The notes under the pieces were generated by a model. The model saw nothing but the letters and a program-made list of their open reading frames with translations, made no database searches and was not told the origin of the DNA. Source: Caulobacter sp. CCH9-E1 (GTDB lineage Bacteria; Pseudomonadota; Alphaproteobacteria; Caulobacterales; Caulobacteraceae). From it: a stretch of 26,899 nucleotides of DNA. Below are positions 15,053-21,699 of the stretch, in pieces (the first letter of the stretch is position 1; every line of letters begins with the position of its first letter). The DNA lies in contig NZ_LSJA01000334.1 of assembly GCF_001556515.1 (NCBI RefSeq), positions 1 to 26,899 of the forward strand. Direction: 5' to 3'. A program made the position numbers and the translations under genes.

Positions 15053-15538
15053 TCATTTCGGATACCCCTCGTAGGAAGGCTTCGCGCCCTCGCCGCGCCA
15101 CTCGCCCTGTTCCTTCAGCGCCTTGGACACCTCGCGCGGCATGTAGCGCTCGTCGTGCTTGGCCAGCACCTGCTTGGCGACGAAGACGCCTTGGTCGTTG
15201 AAGGTCCCCTCGGCGACGATCCCCTGCCCTTCGCGGAACAGGTCGGGCAGGTCGCCGTGATAGACGATCTTGGCGGTCGCCTTCTGGTCGGCGACCACGA
15301 ATTCGACATTGCCGTCCGGGTGCTTGACCACGCTGCCGTGCTGGACGAGACCGCCCAGCTGCACCTTGCGGCCCGGCTTGACGTGGGCCTCCTGGGCCTG
15401 GGCCGGGGTATAGAACAGCGAGATGCTGTCGCGCATGCCGTAGAGCGCCAGGCCCACGGCCAGGGCCAGCACCGGCGCGACAGCCAGCAGGACGGTCAGG
15501 CGCCGGCGCGCCTTTCGGGATTTCGGCCAGAAGCTCAT
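15053..15538 (-). CDS. ccmE: CcmE/CycJ, periplasmic heme chaperone
   Basis: Membrane-anchored chaperone that binds heme covalently and hands it to CcmF. It is 161 aa with a TM anchor at about 14-35 and a beta-barrel periplasmic domain. The heme-binding His128 lies in LAKHDERYMP, with Tyr132 as the expected axial ligand. ATG 15538 overlaps the ccmI stop (ATGA), so translation is coupled. It is separated from ccmF by the 125-bp inverted repeat. Confidence 0.97.
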   Translation of the reverse strand: MSFWPKSRKARRRLTVLLAVAPVLALAVGLALYGMRDSISLFYTPAQAQEAHVKPGRKVQLGGLVQHGSVVKHPDGNVEFVVADQKATAKIVYHGDLPDLFREGQGIVAEGTFNDQGVFVAKQVLAKHDERYMPREVSKALKEQGEWRGEGAKPSYEGYPK

Positions 15539-16668
15539 TGCGCGGTCTTTTGGTCTTTGGTCTGGCCGGCCATGCCGGGCTGAGCCGGCGCGTCGGCCGC
15601 CTGGCGCAGGGCCGCCAGCACCTTGGGCTGGTCCTTGAAGCGGGCGGAGGCGGTCGCCAGGGCGACGTCGCGCTTCGCCGTCTCGCCCAGCACGGCGTAG
15701 GCGCGAACTAGGCGGACCCAGCCGTCCGGATCGTCGGGCGATTGCGCCAAGCGCGCGGCGAGGCCCTCGACCATGCCGGCGATCATGCCCTGCACCTGCG
15801 GGTTCTGGTCGGCGGCGGGCTCGGGCGCCGGCAGGCCGCCGGCGGCCTCGACCTCGGCGATCTCGCGGCCCAGCGCCGTGCGCGCCGGATCGTTGGGGGC
15901 GAGGCTGTTCAACAGCGCGCGCCAGTCTCCGACGCCCCCGGCCACGTCGCCTTCGGCGATGCGGGCGCGGCCCAGATAATAGCGGGCGCGCAGGTCCTTC
16001 GGGTCGGCCTTCAGGGCGCGGCTGAAGGCCAGCTTGGCGTCGGCGCCGATGTCGCCCTTGGCCTCGATGACGAAGGTCTCGCCCAAGAGGCTCCAGATGT
16101 CGGCGCGGTTCGGGGCGCGGTCCACGGCGCGGCGCAGAGCCTGCTCGGCGCCCGCCATGTCGCCGGCGGCGGCGCGGGCCTTGGCCAGGAACACCAACGG
16201 CTCGGCGTCGTTCGGGCGCTCGGCCGCCACGCCTTCCAGCACGGCGGCGATCTGGGCGGGCTGGAGCAACGCCGGATCGGCGGCCTTCCATTCGGCGACG
16301 CGCTTGGCGTAGGGCTGGTCGGGAAGTTCGGGATGGCCCAGCCAGACATAGAGGCCGACGCCCCCGACGCAGGCGGCGCCGGCGATGGCGACCACCGCCT
16401 TGCGCGCGGCGACGCCGCCCCGGTCCCAGGTCTCGGCCTGATCCGCGGCGGCCAGCAGGCCGCGGCCCGCCTCGGCGCGGGCGGCCTTCAGCTCGTCCTG
16501 AGCCAGCAGGCCGTCCATGGCCAGGCGCTCGACCTCGGCCAGACGGCGGCGATGCGGCTCCAAACGAGCCTGCGCGTCGTCGACGGGCCGGGCTCGCGCG
16601 GCGCCGCGCAGCACCAGTCCGGCGGTCACGGCCGAAAGCCCGGTCGCGGCGATCCAGAATGCGATCAT
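15535..16668 (-). CDS. ccmI: CcmI/CycH, apocytochrome c chaperone of the heme lyase complex
   Basis: Presents apocytochrome c to the CcmF/H lyase. It is 377 aa: TM1 at about 3-20, a cytoplasmic loop with a leucine-zipper-like stretch (HRRRLAEVERLAMDGLLAQD), TM2 at about 90-109, and a periplasmic TPR region from about 130 to the end. ATG 16668 has no strong Shine-Dalgarno sequence. It is the first gene of ccmIEFH. A candidate promoter overlapping an inverted repeat lies 34-75 bp upstream. Confidence 0.94.
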   Translation of the reverse strand: MIAFWIAATGLSAVTAGLVLRGAARARPVDDAQARLEPHRRRLAEVERLAMDGLLAQDELKAARAEAGRGLLAAADQAETWDRGGVAARKAVVAIAGAACVGGVGLYVWLGHPELPDQPYAKRVAEWKAADPALLQPAQIAAVLEGVAAERPNDAEPLVFLAKARAAAGDMAGAEQALRRAVDRAPNRADIWSLLGETFVIEAKGDIGADAKLAFSRALKADPKDLRARYYLGRARIAEGDVAGGVGDWRALLNSLAPNDPARTALGREIAEVEAAGGLPAPEPAADQNPQVQGMIAGMVEGLAARLAQSPDDPDGWVRLVRAYAVLGETAKRDVALATASARFKDQPKVLAALRQAADAPAQPGMAGQTKDQKTAQ

Positions 16669-16701
16669 GATGGGCGTGTTAGCTTGTTCTGAGGCCGGCC
16701 G

Positions 16702-16743
16702 TTAGTGGGAAAAGCGCGTAAGGGCGTCAAGCCGCGCCTTACG
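16702..16743 (-). promoter_or_regulatory. Candidate ccmIEFH promoter with overlapping dyad
   Basis: On the minus strand TTGACG (16730-16725) is followed after 17 bases by CACTAA (16707-16702), a weak -10. CGTAAGG (16717-16723) and CCTTACG (16737-16743) form a perfect seven-base inverted repeat with 20-bp arm spacing, centred on the -35. This layout suits a dimeric repressor or activator. Confidence 0.4.
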
Positions 16744-16761
16744 AACGACATAAGCAAGACT

Positions 16762-16892
16762 CCCGACCTCCCCGGCGAATGCCGGGGCCCAGATTCATCC
16801 TGAGAGGCTTGGGGTGACGCGCCGTCTGCCTACGCCATACGTTTGATGTCGTGGGCTCGATCTGGATCCCGGCATTCGCCGGGAAGATCGGA
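16762..16892. repeat. CIR-like long inverted repeat, copy 4
   Basis: Arms CTCCCCGGCGAATGCCGGGG (from 16769) and ATCCCGGCATTCGCCGGGAA (from 16866), with GATTC (GANTC) at 16792-16796. The first 30-plus bases match copy 2 almost exactly (CCCGACCTCCCCGGCGAATG onward). It lies between the ccmI promoter region and the stop codon of the 443-aa gene. Confidence 0.85.
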
Positions 16893-16901
16893 AGGGATTG
16901 A

Positions 16902-18233
16902 TCAAGCCGCGATCGCCGCGGCCGCGCGGCGGCGGACGATCTCGGCGGTCTTGTCGTCGCGGGTGTAGGCGATGAAGCTGGCGGCGACGTTCAGATAGTC
17001 CATGGCGATGGCCGGGTCGCCGCCATCGCCGGTGCGAGCCACGTGCAGGACGTCCTCGATATACGGGTCGAGATAGGCGTTCAGCTTCTCGAGGAACTTG
17101 TTGCGGCTGCTGCCATAGCCCGCCTTGTCGGCGCAGGGCCGCAGATCGGCGATGAAGGCCAGCCCGCCCCGGGCGCGGTCCAGCATGGCCTCGTCGGGCG
17201 GCGCGACCAGCTTGGCGACGCCGCGCGCGCCCTTCTTGGCCAGCATCGAGATCGGCCGGGTCGGCAACGCCTTCCCCAGTTCACGCTCGATCTGATCCAT
17301 CCGCGTTTCGCAGGCCTTGGCCATGGTCTGCTTGAAGCGCGCCACGCGCCGGCCCCACGGGCCGTCCTTGTTGAGATCCACCGACTGCTGGAACTCGACG
17401 ATCTGCAGCTGCACCTTCTGGGCGCGCAGGGCGGCCTCGCGCCCGGCCGCCTCCCCGCCGCCAAAGTCGAAGGTCTCGACATGGGCGATCGAGGCCTCGA
17501 TGTCGGCCAGGAAGCGCTCGCCCAGCCCCTTGACCTCGGAGGAGGCCAGATAGCGATCGCTCGGCCGATCCATCACGGCCGAGATCACGCGCAGGATGCG
17601 CCATTCGTCGGGCAGATGGGCCGACAGGATGTCCAGCAGCAGCGGCCCGGCGTCCTCGCGGATGCGGCAGGCGTCGGCATAGGCCAGCCGCGCGGCGGCG
17701 GCCCGCTCGTCCGACATCCGGCTGACCCATTCCGACAGCCTGGGCAGGCAGGTGCGGACGATCGGCGCCAGTTGCAGGCACATGGCCAGCTCTTCGGGAT
17801 CGCAGAGCGAGCGGACGCTGTCGAAGGCGGCGTTCTCGGGATCGCGCAGCGCCGCCGCGCCGATCTTGCACAGCTCGTCGAAGACCAGCGGGGTCCCTTG
17901 CTCCAGGTCCCAGGGATTGCACTTGACCGCCGCTTCCTGGGCCTCGCGCGGGGCGATGCCGCGCAGGGCGCGCCAGGTTCGCGCCAGCACCGGCGGGGGA
18001 AAGGCGATGGCCCCATCCTCGCGCTTGGCGCACAGGGGGACGATCGGGGCCAGCACGCTGTTGCGGACGAAGCGGTTGGCGGTCTCATCCTCGACCAGCT
18101 CGCGCACGGGCGCGAAAATGCTCTGGGCGCTGGTCCCCGCCAGGGCCAGCTCCAGGCTGCGCAGCGCCGCATCCGGCGCGGTCTCCACCAGCGTCCGGAT
18201 CAGCTGCAGTTTATGGGCGGCGATGGCGGCCAT
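16902..18233 (-). CDS. Unrecognised 443-aa, probably all-helical cytoplasmic protein
   Basis: I do not recognise this family. The product begins MAAIAAHKLQLIRTLVETAP and lacks a signal peptide or membrane segment. It is rich in Leu, Ala, Arg and Glu with regular heptad-like hydrophobics, suggesting stacked helices. Seven Cys lie in the N-terminal 200 residues, without a clear metal-binding pattern. A Gly-rich break (FDFGGGEAAGRE) near 265 may separate two domains. ATG 18233 has GGGGGA close upstream; a TTG at 18257 would add eight residues. Amino-acid composition is protein-like, unlike the Arg/Gln/His-rich reading of the opposite strand. It is flanked by ccmI downstream and feuQ upstream, 190 bp after feuQ. 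Confidence 0.8.
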   Translation of the reverse strand: MAAIAAHKLQLIRTLVETAPDAALRSLELALAGTSAQSIFAPVRELVEDETANRFVRNSVLAPIVPLCAKREDGAIAFPPPVLARTWRALRGIAPREAQEAAVKCNPWDLEQGTPLVFDELCKIGAAALRDPENAAFDSVRSLCDPEELAMCLQLAPIVRTCLPRLSEWVSRMSDERAAAARLAYADACRIREDAGPLLLDILSAHLPDEWRILRVISAVMDRPSDRYLASSEVKGLGERFLADIEASIAHVETFDFGGGEAAGREAALRAQKVQLQIVEFQQSVDLNKDGPWGRRVARFKQTMAKACETRMDQIERELGKALPTRPISMLAKKGARGVAKLVAPPDEAMLDRARGGLAFIADLRPCADKAGYGSSRNKFLEKLNAYLDPYIEDVLHVARTGDGGDPAIAMDYLNVAASFIAYTRDDKTAEIVRRRAAAAIAA

Positions 18234-18305
18234 TGTCCCCCATGTCGGTCCATGCAACCGACAGTTCCGTCAACCATGTTCGGATCGAGGTTAAGGATTT
18301 CCGAA

Positions 18306-18323
18306 ACGCGATAAAAATCGCGT
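18306..18323. promoter_or_regulatory. Perfect dyad ACGCGAT-AAAA-ATCGCGT
   Basis: Eighteen-base perfect palindrome with a four-base centre in the 190-bp gap between feuQ and the 443-aa gene, 73-90 bp before the latter's ATG. It may be an operator, or a hairpin ending the feuQ transcript, though no T-run follows on the minus strand. Otherwise I see no gene in 18234-18423. Confidence 0.3.
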
Positions 18324-18423
18324 CTGGGGCCCGGACGCTCATCGCGCCGAAAGCTCAAGCTTGTAAGCGGTTTAGCCGCTGTGAGCGGGCGCTGGGCCTA
18401 TCGCGACGCCGGGTCGCGATCGC

Positions 18424-19815
18424 TCAGGTCTCGGCGCGTGGCAGATCAAGCATGACCCGCAATCCGCCCCAAGGCGATTCACCAAGCTGGACCGAGCCGC
18501 CATAGGCGCGCGCCAGTTCGTCGACGATCGAAAGGCCCAGGCCAGAGCCCGGCGCGTTCTCGTCCAGCCGCTGGCCGCGCTTCAGCGCCTGGGCGCGCTC
18601 CTCCGGCGGCAGGCCGGGACCGTCGTCGTCGACGGTGACAATCATCCGCGCCTCGCCCGAGGGCGAGGCATCGACGCGGATTTTTCCCCGGCACCACTTG
18701 CCGGCGTTCTCCATCACATTGCCGACCAGTTCCAAGAGGTCTTGCTTCTCGCCCTGGAAGGCCAGGTCCTCGGGGCAACGCCAGTCGATCTCGATCCCCC
18801 GCCCATCCGCCTTGTCCTGGAAGATCCGCTCCAGGGTGACGGCCAGCTCGTCCAGGATCGGCTCGACGGGCGTGCGCTCGCCGCTGGTCTGGGAGCGGGC
18901 GGCGGCGCGGGCCCGGCGCAGGTGGTGGTCGACCTGCTCGCGCATGGTCTGGGCCTGGCGCTCGACCACCTCGGCCAACTGGCCCGGCTGCTGGTTGGCC
19001 TCGGTCAGCATCACCGAGATCGGCGTCTTCAGCGCATGCGCCAGATTGCCGACGTGGGTGCGCTGGCGCTCGACGACTTCCTGGTTGTGGGCCAGCAGGG
19101 CGTTGAGCTCGGTCGCCAGCGGCGACAGCTCCTCCGGATAGACGCCCTCCACCCGCTCGGCCTTGCCGCGCCGGACCGAGGCCACCTCGCGGCGCAGGCG
19201 AAACAGCGGCTGCAGGCCAAAGCGCACCTGCACGACCATGCCCAGGATCAGGCCGCCGCCCAGGATCAGCAGGGCGAAGGCGGTGATGCGGGCGAAGCGG
19301 TCGGCGTCGGCGTCGATCGGCGAGCGGTCCTCGGCCGCCAGGAACACGACGGGATCGGGATAGCCCGGCAGGCGGGTCAGGATGGCGGCGGCCCGCAGCG
19401 GCTTGTCCTGCGGGCCGCGCATGTCGAAGTACTGGGTCTTGCCCGGCGCGGCGTCCAGCTTGTCGATCTGGGCCGAGGACAGCATCAGGTCGCTGTCGAA
19501 CAGCGAGCGCGAGCGCTCGATCGGCTTCATCGCCCCGTCGGGCGACTTGTCCAGGATCACCCAGTAGCGGCCGGAATAGGCGCGCGTGGCGCGGATGTCG
19601 GTCAGGAACGGCGCCTTCAGCACGCCGCCCTCGACCGTCGAGCCCGCATAGAGGTCGTCGGTCAGCACCGCCAGCGACTGGTCGAACCGCCGGATGGCCG
19701 CGCCGCGGAACTGGGCGGTCAGGAACACCCCGGCGATCACCACGACCAGCAGGGTCCAGATCCCGGCGATCAGGATCAGGCGGCGGACCAGCGAACGGCG
19801 GCGCAGGTCCAGCAA
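18424..19815 (-). CDS. feuQ: FeuQ/PhoQ-type sensor histidine kinase
   Basis: Membrane sensor kinase of 463 aa. TM1 is at about 11-33, a periplasmic sensor region at about 36-172, TM2 at about 176-196, then a HAMP-like linker and the H box NLAHALKTPISVML with His260. The ATPase domain has the N box ELVGNVMENAGKWC, DDDGPGLPPEER and GSGLGLSIVDELARAYGG. The ALKTP H box is typical of the PhoQ/FeuQ group. The start is TTG at 19815: the frame closes with TGA seven codons upstream and no ATG precedes TM1. Its ribosome site (GGGAAGG) is inside a long hairpin. FeuPQ controls cyclic glucan export in Sinorhizobium; the target here is unknown. The gene name is by resemblance. Confidence 0.85.
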   Translation of the reverse strand: MLDLRRRSLVRRLILIAGIWTLLVVVIAGVFLTAQFRGAAIRRFDQSLAVLTDDLYAGSTVEGGVLKAPFLTDIRATRAYSGRYWVILDKSPDGAMKPIERSRSLFDSDLMLSSAQIDKLDAAPGKTQYFDMRGPQDKPLRAAAILTRLPGYPDPVVFLAAEDRSPIDADADRFARITAFALLILGGGLILGMVVQVRFGLQPLFRLRREVASVRRGKAERVEGVYPEELSPLATELNALLAHNQEVVERQRTHVGNLAHALKTPISVMLTEANQQPGQLAEVVERQAQTMREQVDHHLRRARAAARSQTSGERTPVEPILDELAVTLERIFQDKADGRGIEIDWRCPEDLAFQGEKQDLLELVGNVMENAGKWCRGKIRVDASPSGEARMIVTVDDDGPGLPPEERAQALKRGQRLDENAPGSGLGLSIVDELARAYGGSVQLGESPWGGLRVMLDLPRAET

Positions 19816-19819
19816 GGCT

Positions 19820-19869
19820 AAAGCCTTCCCTGATCAAGCCCGCAGGCTTGATCAGGACGAGAAGGCTTT
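19820..19869 (-). promoter_or_regulatory. Long hairpin enclosing the feuQ ribosome binding site
   Basis: Perfect 12-base arms CCTGATCAAGCC (19829-19840) and GGCTTGATCAGG (19845-19856) around CGCA, extended by nine-base arms AAAGCCTTC (19820-19828) and GAAGGCTTT (19861-19869) with a four-base bulge. In feuQ mRNA the GGGAAGG before the TTG start lies within the 3' strand of this 21-pair stem. The stem ends four bases before the start codon. Confidence 0.65.
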
Positions 19870-19930
19870 AGGTTCAAAGTGGAGCGCACTCTCATCGCAA
19901 AACCGGTTCCCACTTTTGCGGAGCGCGCTC
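19870..19930. repeat. Alphaproteobacterial-type intergenic palindrome (CCGGTTCCCACTTTTGCG)
   Basis: Contains CGCAAAACCGGTTCCCACTT with TTTTGCG, flanked by GTGGAGCGCACTC and GGAGCGCGCTC in partial inverse arrangement. I recall similar GCAAAAGTGGGAACCGG elements as scattered intergenic repeats across alphaproteobacteria. It starts at the feuP stop codon and lies directly next to the feuQ leader hairpin. Confidence 0.5.
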
Positions 19931-20607
19931 TACGCGTTTTCTTCGCCCGGCAGCGGCGCCAGGCGATAGCCCAGGCCCCGGACGGTCTCGATCCGCTCGG
20001 CGCCCAGCTTCTTGCGCAGGCGGCCGATGAACACCTCGATGGTGTTGCTGTCGCGGTCGAAGTCCTGGTCGTACAGGTGCTCGACCAGCTCGGTGCGGCC
20101 GATCACCCGCCCCTGGTGCATCATCATGTAGTGCAGCAGGCGATATTCCAGCGAGGTCAGGCGCAGCGGCTCGCCATTGACGCTGGCGCGGGCGGCGCGC
20201 GGGTCCAGGCGCAAGGCGCCGCACGACAGCGACGGCGCGGCGTGTCCGGCCGAGCGACGCAGCAGGGCCCGCAGGCGCGCCAGCAACTCCTCGGTGTGGA
20301 AGGGCTTGGCCAGGTAGTCGTCGGCGCCCGCGTCGAAGCCGGCGACCTTGTCGCTCCAGGCGCCGCGCGCGGTCAGGATCAGGACGGGCGTCGTGACATT
20401 GCCGCGCCGCCAGCGCTCCAGCACCGAGACGCCGTCCACCTTGGGCAGGCCCAGATCGAGGACCACCGCATCATAGGGTTCGGTCTCGCCCAGGAACTGG
20501 GCTTCCTCGCCATCGGGGGCGTGGTCGACGGCGTAGCCGGCGTCGGCCAGGGCCAGCTTCAGCTGGCGCGTCAGATCGGGATCGTCCTCGACGAGCAGGA
20601 TGCGCAT
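19930..20607 (-). CDS. feuP: FeuP/PhoP-type OmpR-family response regulator
   Basis: Regulator of 225 aa. The receiver domain begins MRILLVEDDPDLTRQL, with phospho-acceptor Asp51 (VVLDLGLPKVDG) and Lys in DDYLAKPFH. The DNA-binding winged helix has LTSLEYRLLHYMMMHQGRV, LVEHLYDQDFDRDSNTIEVF and RGLGYRL. The segment EHLYDQDFDRDSNTIEVF is very like FeuP proteins as I remember them. ATG 20607 has GAGGA just upstream. It is the second gene of pepSY-feuP-feuQ, 17 bp after the PepSY gene. A GTTCAG-N5-ATTCAG direct repeat upstream of the operon is a likely autoregulatory box. The closing TAG is inside an intergenic repeat. Confidence 0.9.
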   Translation of the reverse strand: MRILLVEDDPDLTRQLKLALADAGYAVDHAPDGEEAQFLGETEPYDAVVLDLGLPKVDGVSVLERWRRGNVTTPVLILTARGAWSDKVAGFDAGADDYLAKPFHTEELLARLRALLRRSAGHAAPSLSCGALRLDPRAARASVNGEPLRLTSLEYRLLHYMMMHQGRVIGRTELVEHLYDQDFDRDSNTIEVFIGRLRKKLGAERIETVRGLGYRLAPLPGEENA

Positions 20608-20624
20608 GGGTCCTCGAAAACTCC

Positions 20625-20945
20625 TCAGCCCCCGCTGATGATCTGTCCGGTCTCGGCGTCGACGATGAAGTCGATGCGGCGGCCGTCGGCCGTGGCCCAG
20701 CGGACGCGGTAGTTGCGGCCCTCGAGGCCGGCGTCCAGCACACGGCCCGGCACGCGGCGCGAGATCATCTCGATCACGCGCGACAGCGGCACCAGCCGGC
20801 CCGACTGCACGCCGCCCCGCGCCTCGTCCTGCTGCGCGCGCCAGTCGGCGCCCAGCGAGTCGGGCCCACGACGCTGCGCCGAGGCGGCGCCCGGAAGGGC
20901 GGCGGCCAGCGCGGCGGCGACGAGGATGACGCGGATCGTTTTCAT
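20625..20945 (-). CDS. Small secreted PepSY-domain protein
   Basis: Protein of 106 aa with a Sec signal peptide (MKTIRVILVAAALAAALPGA, cut near ASA-QRR). A single PepSY-like domain follows at about 43-106: VPLSRVIEMISRRVPGRVLD, then YRVRWATADGRRIDFIVDAE and GQIISGG. Such proteins are often encoded next to PhoPQ/FeuPQ/QseBC-like systems and may modulate the sensor or a periplasmic enzyme. ATG 20945 has GGAG close upstream. It is first in the operon with feuP and feuQ. Confidence 0.85.
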   Translation of the reverse strand: MKTIRVILVAAALAAALPGAASAQRRGPDSLGADWRAQQDEARGGVQSGRLVPLSRVIEMISRRVPGRVLDAGLEGRNYRVRWATADGRRIDFIVDAETGQIISGG

Positions 20946-20969
20946 GCTCTCCGGTCTAACGGAACGCGG

Positions 20970-20986
20970 CTGAATGGAGACTGAAC
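20970..20986 (-). promoter_or_regulatory. Direct repeat GTTCAG-N5-ATTCAG upstream of pepSY-feuPQ
   Basis: On the minus strand GTTCAG (20986-20981) and ATTCAG (20975-20970) have an 11-base period, the spacing typical of OmpR/PhoP-type binding boxes. They lie 25-41 bp before the pepSY start. Autoregulation by FeuP is the simplest reading. Confidence 0.5.
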
Positions 20987-21035
20987 GCCCAGCTTATGAA
21001 CGGGCTGCGTCGTTCTGTCACGGGGCCGGCGAAGA

Positions 21036-21371
21036 TCACACACTCAGGAGCGCCTTCAGCTTCGCGCGCGCTTCGGCCAACACTGGCGCGGGCGCTACGC
21101 CCTTGCGCGTCGCCCGGCGAGCAACCCAGTCAACGCTCTTGATCTGGTCAGCCAACACGACACTAGGGGAAGGGCCGGGCACGACCACCTCGAAAGGATA
21201 GCCCTTCACGCGGCTAGTCATTGGGCAGCAAAGCATCATGCCCCGCTTGCCGTTGTAGGCCGAGGGCGAAAGCACCAGCGCTGGACGGTGGCCAGCCTGC
21301 TCGTGGCCTGCCTGCGGATCGAACTGCAGCCACACGATATCGCCGGCGTCGGGAACGTACCGCGCGCTCAC
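21036..21371 (-). CDS. mazF: MazF/PemK-family endoribonuclease toxin
   Basis: Toxin of 111 aa that cuts mRNA at short motifs when its antitoxin is lost. Family features: GDIVWLQFDPQAGHEQAGHR and PALVLSP at about 10-37, the CCPMTSRVKGYPFEV segment with conserved Thr/Ser at about 48-62, and VVLADQIKSVDW at about 70-81. The start is GTG at 21371, overlapping the mazE stop (GTGA), so the toxin is translated after the antitoxin. Full length and apparently intact. Confidence 0.93.
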   Translation of the reverse strand: MSARYVPDAGDIVWLQFDPQAGHEQAGHRPALVLSPSAYNGKRGMMLCCPMTSRVKGYPFEVVVPGPSPSVVLADQIKSVDWVARRATRKGVAPAPVLAEARAKLKALLSV

Positions 21372-21610
21372 CAGAACTCCTTGCCGACCACATCGCCAAA
21401 GTCGATGTCTTCGTGGAACGTCTCAGGCTCCATTTCGGCGAGCATGGCGTCGAGATCATACTCGGGCGCCCGGATCGGCTCGATGATAATCCGGCCGTTC
21501 TCCTCTCGCACATCGACGGGCTGGTCTATCGCGATGTCGGCGGCCGCCATCACTCGGGCCGGGATCCGGACCGAGGCGCTGTTGCCCCACTTCTTCACGA
21601 TCACCTGCAT
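21368..21610 (-). CDS. mazE: MazE-family antitoxin (AbrB-type DNA-binding fold)
   Basis: Antitoxin of 80 aa. The N-terminal swapped-hairpin DNA-binding domain is MQVIVKKWGNSASVRIP and following. The C-terminal acidic tail (EYDLDAMLAEMEPETFHEDI) should bind and block MazF. ATG 21610 has GAGGAGA seven bases upstream; a TTG two codons earlier is less likely. It precedes mazF with a four-base overlap. A TTGACA element and an inverted GTGTC/GACAC pair lie upstream and probably carry the autorepressed promoter. Confidence 0.93.
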   Translation of the reverse strand: MQVIVKKWGNSASVRIPARVMAAADIAIDQPVDVREENGRIIIEPIRAPEYDLDAMLAEMEPETFHEDIDFGDVVGKEFW

Positions 21611-21630
21611 GGCCAATCTCCTCGCGAACT

Positions 21631-21674
21631 AAGATCAGCCTACCAGGGCAATGTGTCAACAAATGTCGAGACAC
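21631..21674 (-). promoter_or_regulatory. mazEF promoter/operator candidate
   Basis: A perfect -35 TTGACA (21659-21654) is followed after 17 bases by GATCTT (21636-21631), a weak -10. GTGTC (21653-21657) and GACAC (21670-21674) form an inverted pair over the -35, where a MazE/MazEF repressor could bind. Confidence 0.5.
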
Positions 21675-21699
21675 CGCCAATAGCTTTGCCGCCGCTCCC

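Noticed and set aside
13408..15201. A 597-codon plus-strand frame opposite ccmF
   Set aside because: Low-complexity Gln/Arg/Ala translation; the minus strand encodes CcmF with its WWD motif.
15053..16291. One long minus frame that would fuse CcmE to an Arg-rich upstream part
   Set aside because: CcmE begins at ATG 15538, overlapping the ccmI stop; the rest is a shadow of ccmI.
756..16892. The repeated CCGGCGAATGCCGG arms as a CRISPR array or transposon ends
   Set aside because: Copies are kilobases apart, with no regular spacers, no cas genes, no transposase and no obvious target duplications.
17043..18314. A 423-codon plus-strand frame opposite the 443-aa gene
   Set aside because: Composition is that of an antisense shadow; the minus-strand product is balanced and has a plausible start.
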